The notes below the pieces were generated by a model. It had not been told where the DNA came from and did not search any database. It worked only from the letters and a program-made list of their open reading frames with translations. A stretch of DNA of 8,468 nt from Cloacimonetes bacterium SCGC AAA252-N17 (GTDB lineage Bacteria > Cloacimonadota > Cloacimonadia > JGIOTU-2), in NCBI GenBank assembly GCA_000404785.1, contig ASNI01000062.1, positions 1 through 8,468 on the forward strand. The letters are read 5' to 3'. Below, one piece after another: positions 6,195-8,468 of the stretch. A program made the translations under genes and the position numbers. Numbering within the stretch: position 1 is the stretch's first letter; every line of letters begins with the position of its first letter.

Positions 6195-6222
6195 CTGGAT
6201 TCCCGATCAGATCGGGAATGAC
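6195..6222 (-). repeat. Right palindromic element, inverted relative to the left one
   Basis: Read on the minus strand this 28-nt element matches 5785-5812 at 24 positions, with identical ends (GTCATTCCC and GGGAATCCAG). The stem here is 9 bp, ATTCCCGAT (6199-6207) with ATCGGGAAT (6211-6219). Two of the four differences form a compensated pair (A-T on the left, G-C here), which suggests the hairpin itself is maintained. It starts 59 bases after the GIY-YIG stop. Confidence 0.85.
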
Positions 6223-6309
6223 ACGGCTTTTTTATGAGCTCAATATTCTTGAAAAAAAGCCAAAGCAAAAGTTAGTAAAAAGATGCTTAAAAGTAAACAC
6301 TATTGTTCA

Positions 6310-6510
6310 CCTAACTCGGATAAACCGAAAAAGATGTAACCATCCGTCTTCGTTACACTACGCCGTGACAGGCGAATTAACACGAAATAACACGAATGAA
6401 AAAGTTGATTATAAATTATAACCGTGTGAATCCTATCTACAAAAGGCATCACAGAATTAGATGAAATTATTTTGCCAAAATATAGCAGAATTATAGAATT
6501 AAGTTACTAA
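6310..6510. repeat. Right direct-repeat segment flanking the GIY-YIG unit
   Basis: This copy has the same three blocks as 5421-5701 but is shorter, lacking the segment around 5438-5493 and most of 5557-5650. Between blocks it has CACGAAATAACACGAATG (6381-6398), a short tandem of ACACGAAT-like units. Its end at 6510 runs into the 3' codons of the small membrane peptide gene (6499-6600). A 67-codon plus-strand open frame (6218-6421) spans the palindrome and this repeat and is not considered a gene. Between 6223 and 6309 only an A/T-rich inverted repeat (GGCTTTTTT at 6225-6233, AAAAAAGCC at 6253-6261) is seen. Confidence 0.8.
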
Positions 6511-6600
6511 ATCAACCTTTCTCTTGATGAAAAAACCAACAATAATGCCAGAAATTATTACAAGTGATATTATCAATCCGATCAAAAGTATTTTGTTCAT
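6499..6600 (-). CDS. 33-residue single-span membrane peptide
   Basis: The ATG at 6600 is preceded by GGAG (6612-6609) at an 8-base spacing, and it starts only 14 bases after the aminotransferase stop. The peptide is MNKILLIGLIISLVIISGII followed by VGFFIKRKVDLVT: one hydrophobic helix (about residues 4-24) and a basic tail IKRK, predicting the C-terminus in the cytoplasm. The last codons and the TAA fall in the right direct-repeat block, which also occurs at 5661-5701. The original protein may therefore have been longer and cut short by the repeat. No family is recognised. The good ribosome site and position support a real gene; function is unknown. Confidence 0.5.
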   Translation of the reverse strand: MNKILLIGLIISLVIISGIIVGFFIKRKVDLVT

Positions 6601-6614
6601 ATACAAAACTCCGA

Positions 6615-7811
6615 TTAATTTCTTTTTTCCATATATTCCTTTAATCCTTTTCGGAAGAGGAACATTGCACGTTTGAGTGCATTCTCATTTAAAATATATG
6701 CCAGGCGGACTTCATTTCTGCCCAGACCGGGAGTTGCATAAAATCCTTCTGCCGGCGCGAACATAACAGTCTCATTATTGTCTGAAAACTCCTCAAGCAT
6801 CCATTTGGCAAAATCCTCAGCATCATCGATGGGCAGTTTTACGATAATATAAAATGCACCCTCAGGTTTGATGCAAACCACTCCTTCGATTTGCTGGACT
6901 TCATTATACACGATATTTCTTCGTTTATCATATTCATGCAGTATGTTGATGAAATATGCATCTTCGATATCCACTGCTGCATTTGCTGCAAGTTGATCAA
7001 TCGTAGGAGGGCAGAGCCGCGCCTGTGCAAATTTCAGAATTGCATGCATTAACACCTGATTTCTGGAAATGATGCAACCAATTCTCGCGCCGCATGCACT
7101 GTATCGCTTGGATATGCTGTCAACCATAATTGCGCGGTCTTCGATGCCATTGATATGAAGAATGCTTGTATGTGAAAGACCATCGTACACAAATTCTCTA
7201 TACACTTCATCAGAGATAAGATAGAGGTTGTACTTCAGGGCAATGTCTGCTAATCGCTCAAGATCGTTTTTGAGATAAACAGCGCCGGTCGGATTTCCCG
7301 GATTACTAAAAAGAATTGCTTTTGTCCTATCTGTGATGCATTCTATGATTTTCTCATTTGAAGGTAAGGCAAATCCTTCTTCAGCATAGGTGGTGAGCGG
7401 TTTGATCTTCACACCTGCAATAGTTGCAAACCCGTTATAGTTTGTATAGAAGGGTTCCGGAACTATGATTTCATCTCCCACATTACAGGTTGCCAGAAGT
7501 GCAAAAATAATTGCCTCTGAACCGGCAGTTGTCACGATCAGATCCTCTGTTTTGATTGGAATATGATGTTTGCTATAATAATTTACAAGATTTTGTCTGT
7601 ACTTAAGTAATCCCTGTGAAGGACCATAACACAGCACTTTTTCATCGAAATGTTTATACACATTCATGATCTCTTTAGGAGTTTCAATATCCGGCTGCCC
7701 AATATTGAGATGATAAACGTGTATGCCTTTTGCTTTTGCGGCATCGGCAAAGGGAGCAAGTTTCCTTATCGGTGATGCTTGTATTTCAATAGCTCTTGTA
7801 GATAGTTCCAT
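6615..7811 (-). CDS. Class I/II pyridoxal-phosphate-dependent aminotransferase (aspartate aminotransferase-like)
   Basis: This 398-residue cytoplasmic enzyme is a full-length fold-type I aminotransferase. It should transfer an amino group between an amino acid and a 2-oxo acid using PLP; the exact substrate cannot be read. Visible motifs are NIGQPDIETP (36-45), TTAGSEAI (94-101, phosphate-binding turn), NPGNPTG (170-176, including N173), SDEVYREFVYD (200-210, with D201 and Y204) and SISKRYSACGARIG (232-245), in which K235 forms the Schiff base. R369 in NEVRLAYIL binds the substrate carboxylate. The ATG at 7811 has GAGG four bases upstream. It lies one base after a possible 40-codon ORF and just before the membrane peptide gene, so all may be cotranscribed. 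Family certainty is high; calling it AspC is an unproven specificity. Confidence 0.95.
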   Translation of the reverse strand: MELSTRAIEIQASPIRKLAPFADAAKAKGIHVYHLNIGQPDIETPKEIMNVYKHFDEKVLCYGPSQGLLKYRQNLVNYYSKHHIPIKTEDLIVTTAGSEAIIFALLATCNVGDEIIVPEPFYTNYNGFATIAGVKIKPLTTYAEEGFALPSNEKIIECITDRTKAILFSNPGNPTGAVYLKNDLERLADIALKYNLYLISDEVYREFVYDGLSHTSILHINGIEDRAIMVDSISKRYSACGARIGCIISRNQVLMHAILKFAQARLCPPTIDQLAANAAVDIEDAYFINILHEYDKRRNIVYNEVQQIEGVVCIKPEGAFYIIVKLPIDDAEDFAKWMLEEFSDNNETVMFAPAEGFYATPGLGRNEVRLAYILNENALKRAMFLFRKGLKEYMEKRN

Positions 7812-7812
7812 G

Positions 7813-7935
7813 TTACCTCATTTCTTTATATTCATTAGACTGAATTACCCTTTTAATAAAAAGCGGTTCGGTTTTTGAAAAATTTTTCACCTTTATATTG
7901 AACTTTGCCTGTTTTGTACGCTTCTCATCTTTCAT
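7813..7935 (-). CDS. Possible 40-residue basic peptide coupled to both neighbours
   Basis: The ATG at 7935 overlaps the TGA of the upstream T9SS gene (ATGA, 7935-7932). The frame runs 40 codons to a TAA (7815-7813) one base before the aminotransferase ATG. The peptide starts MKDEKRTKQAKFNIKVKNF and ends QSNEYKEMR; it is basic, with no signal or membrane segment. The exact fit to the gap suggests translational coupling, with the aminotransferase ribosome site (GAGG, 7819-7816) inside the last codons. No homologous family is recognised, and a chance open frame of this length is possible in AT-rich DNA. Confidence 0.35.
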   Translation of the reverse strand: MKDEKRTKQAKFNIKVKNFSKTEPLFIKRVIQSNEYKEMR

Positions 7936-8468
7936 TTTAGTATTACCATTTTTTTAATCTGAACTGCGTCCTCGTGATGCAATCTGTAAAGATAAACACC
8001 ATTTCCAAGCTGAGTGCAGTCCAAAAGAGCTCTCCCTTTTTTACCTTTGATCGTAGTGACATAATTTCCGTGAATATTATAGATATCAATAAAAACATCC
8101 TGTAATTGAGCGCTTCCTTTGAGCTGATATGAGATCACAGTAGCATTTACTACAGGATTCGGGAAATTGCCGAGAAGTCTGGTTTCATAGAAGTATTCAG
8201 GATCATCAAGACCGATTTGAGGAATACCTTCTCCATAGACATTAATATATTCCTGCTGAAGTGGAAATACTGATACAGAAACCGGCTCGTTATAAATTTG
8301 AGCAACATTCGGGCAGAATATCAGATCGTATTCCTGACTTTCTCCGCTTGTTAGACTGTAGTTAAGTACTGTTACAGGAGTAGTACCACCTGATTCCATG
8401 ACTGTAAAACAATCCGGAGTTGTGATAGTTCCAGTCAATGTACCTCCACCAACATTTTCTATTTCAAA
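7932..8468 (-). CDS. Secreted T9SS-sorted protein, C-terminal part (5' end outside window)
   Basis: The frame is open to the right edge of the window, so the gene starts beyond 8468; the TTG at 8438 is not a credible start. The visible part opens with IENVGGGTLTGTITTP, the pattern of an ASPM-SPD-2-Hydin/choice-of-anchor Ig-like domain, running to about VSVSVFPLQQEYINVYGEG. A linker then leads to a T9SS type A sorting domain: LLGNFPNPVVNATVISYQL, VFIDIYNIHGNYV, LGNGVYLYRL and the terminal strand IKKMVILK. The product should be exported through the outer membrane and processed or anchored at the surface. The stop TGA overlaps a possible small ORF. It is related in style, not in obvious sequence, to the broken gene at 3305-5308. 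Confidence 0.85.
   Translation of the reverse strand, partial: FEIENVGGGTLTGTITTPDCFTVMESGGTTPVTVLNYSLTSGESQEYDLIFCPNVAQIYNEPVSVSVFPLQQEYINVYGEGIPQIGLDDPEYFYETRLLGNFPNPVVNATVISYQLKGSAQLQDVFIDIYNIHGNYVTTIKGKKGRALLDCTQLGNGVYLYRLHHEDAVQIKKMVILK

Larger units (their letters stand above)
5785..6222 (+). mobile_element. Candidate palindrome-bounded GIY-YIG element
   Basis: One nuclease gene with little extra DNA is enclosed by imperfect terminal inverted repeats that are themselves palindromes. This is the layout of a minimal self-sufficient repeat unit, comparable in design to RAYT genes flanked by REP sequences, but with a GIY-YIG enzyme in place of the Y1 transposase. No target-site duplication was identified directly outside the palindromes. 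Mobility is inferred, not shown. Confidence 0.4.

Noticed and set aside
6225..6261. GGCTTTTTT/AAAAAAGCC inverted repeat as a terminator for the GIY-YIG gene
   Set aside because: The stem is mostly A-T with a 19-base loop and no T-tract after it on the plus strand.
6218..6421. 67-codon plus-strand open frame after the GIY-YIG gene
   Set aside because: It begins inside the palindrome and continues through the right direct repeat; it looks like translated repeat.

Overview
The window looks like AT-rich chromosomal DNA from a bacterium of the Fibrobacteres-Chlorobi-Bacteroidetes (FCB) superphylum, possibly a Cloacimonadota-like lineage. The evidence is two secreted modular proteins ending in type IX secretion (T9SS type A) sorting domains, intergenic palindromes and repeats of a kind common in such genomes, and the small GIY-YIG gene. 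The phylum call is inference from protein style only; no rRNA or ribosomal protein is present.

Layout. Positions 22-2904 (minus) hold a single-chain type IIG restriction-modification enzyme: a PD-(D/E)XK nuclease N-terminus, an N6-adenine methyltransferase core and a C-terminal target-recognition region. It carries an in-frame palindromic repeat just before its NPPW motif, and its last 22 codons appear to come from another GC-rich palindrome. A tRNA-Glu(CUC) with its own plausible promoter follows on the plus strand (3169-3243). A hairpin terminator serves the minus-strand gene behind it. Positions 5308-3305 (minus) are one uninterrupted reading frame of 668 codons for a secreted T9SS protein, broken only by two in-frame stops: TAG at codon 110 and TGA at codon 338. 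There is no frameshift.

Positions 5421-6510 form a repeat island. A 98-residue GIY-YIG nuclease gene (5839-6135, plus) is bracketed by two inverted 28-nt palindromic elements of ATTCCC-N9-GGGAAT type. They differ by a compensated base pair. That unit is in turn bracketed by two directly repeated, diverged segments sharing three blocks in the same order. This nuclease-plus-palindrome arrangement resembles the REP/RAYT association but with a different nuclease, and it is the best candidate here for an undescribed mobile or repeat-maintenance system.

From 8468 down to 6499 (minus) runs a compact gene row: the 3' end of a second T9SS-sorted protein, a possible 40-codon ORF overlapping its stop (ATGA), a class I PLP-dependent aminotransferase starting one base after that ORF, and a 33-residue single-span membrane peptide with a good Shine-Dalgarno site. 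The last codons of this peptide lie inside the right-hand direct repeat, so the repeat island appears to have replaced the end of this gene row.
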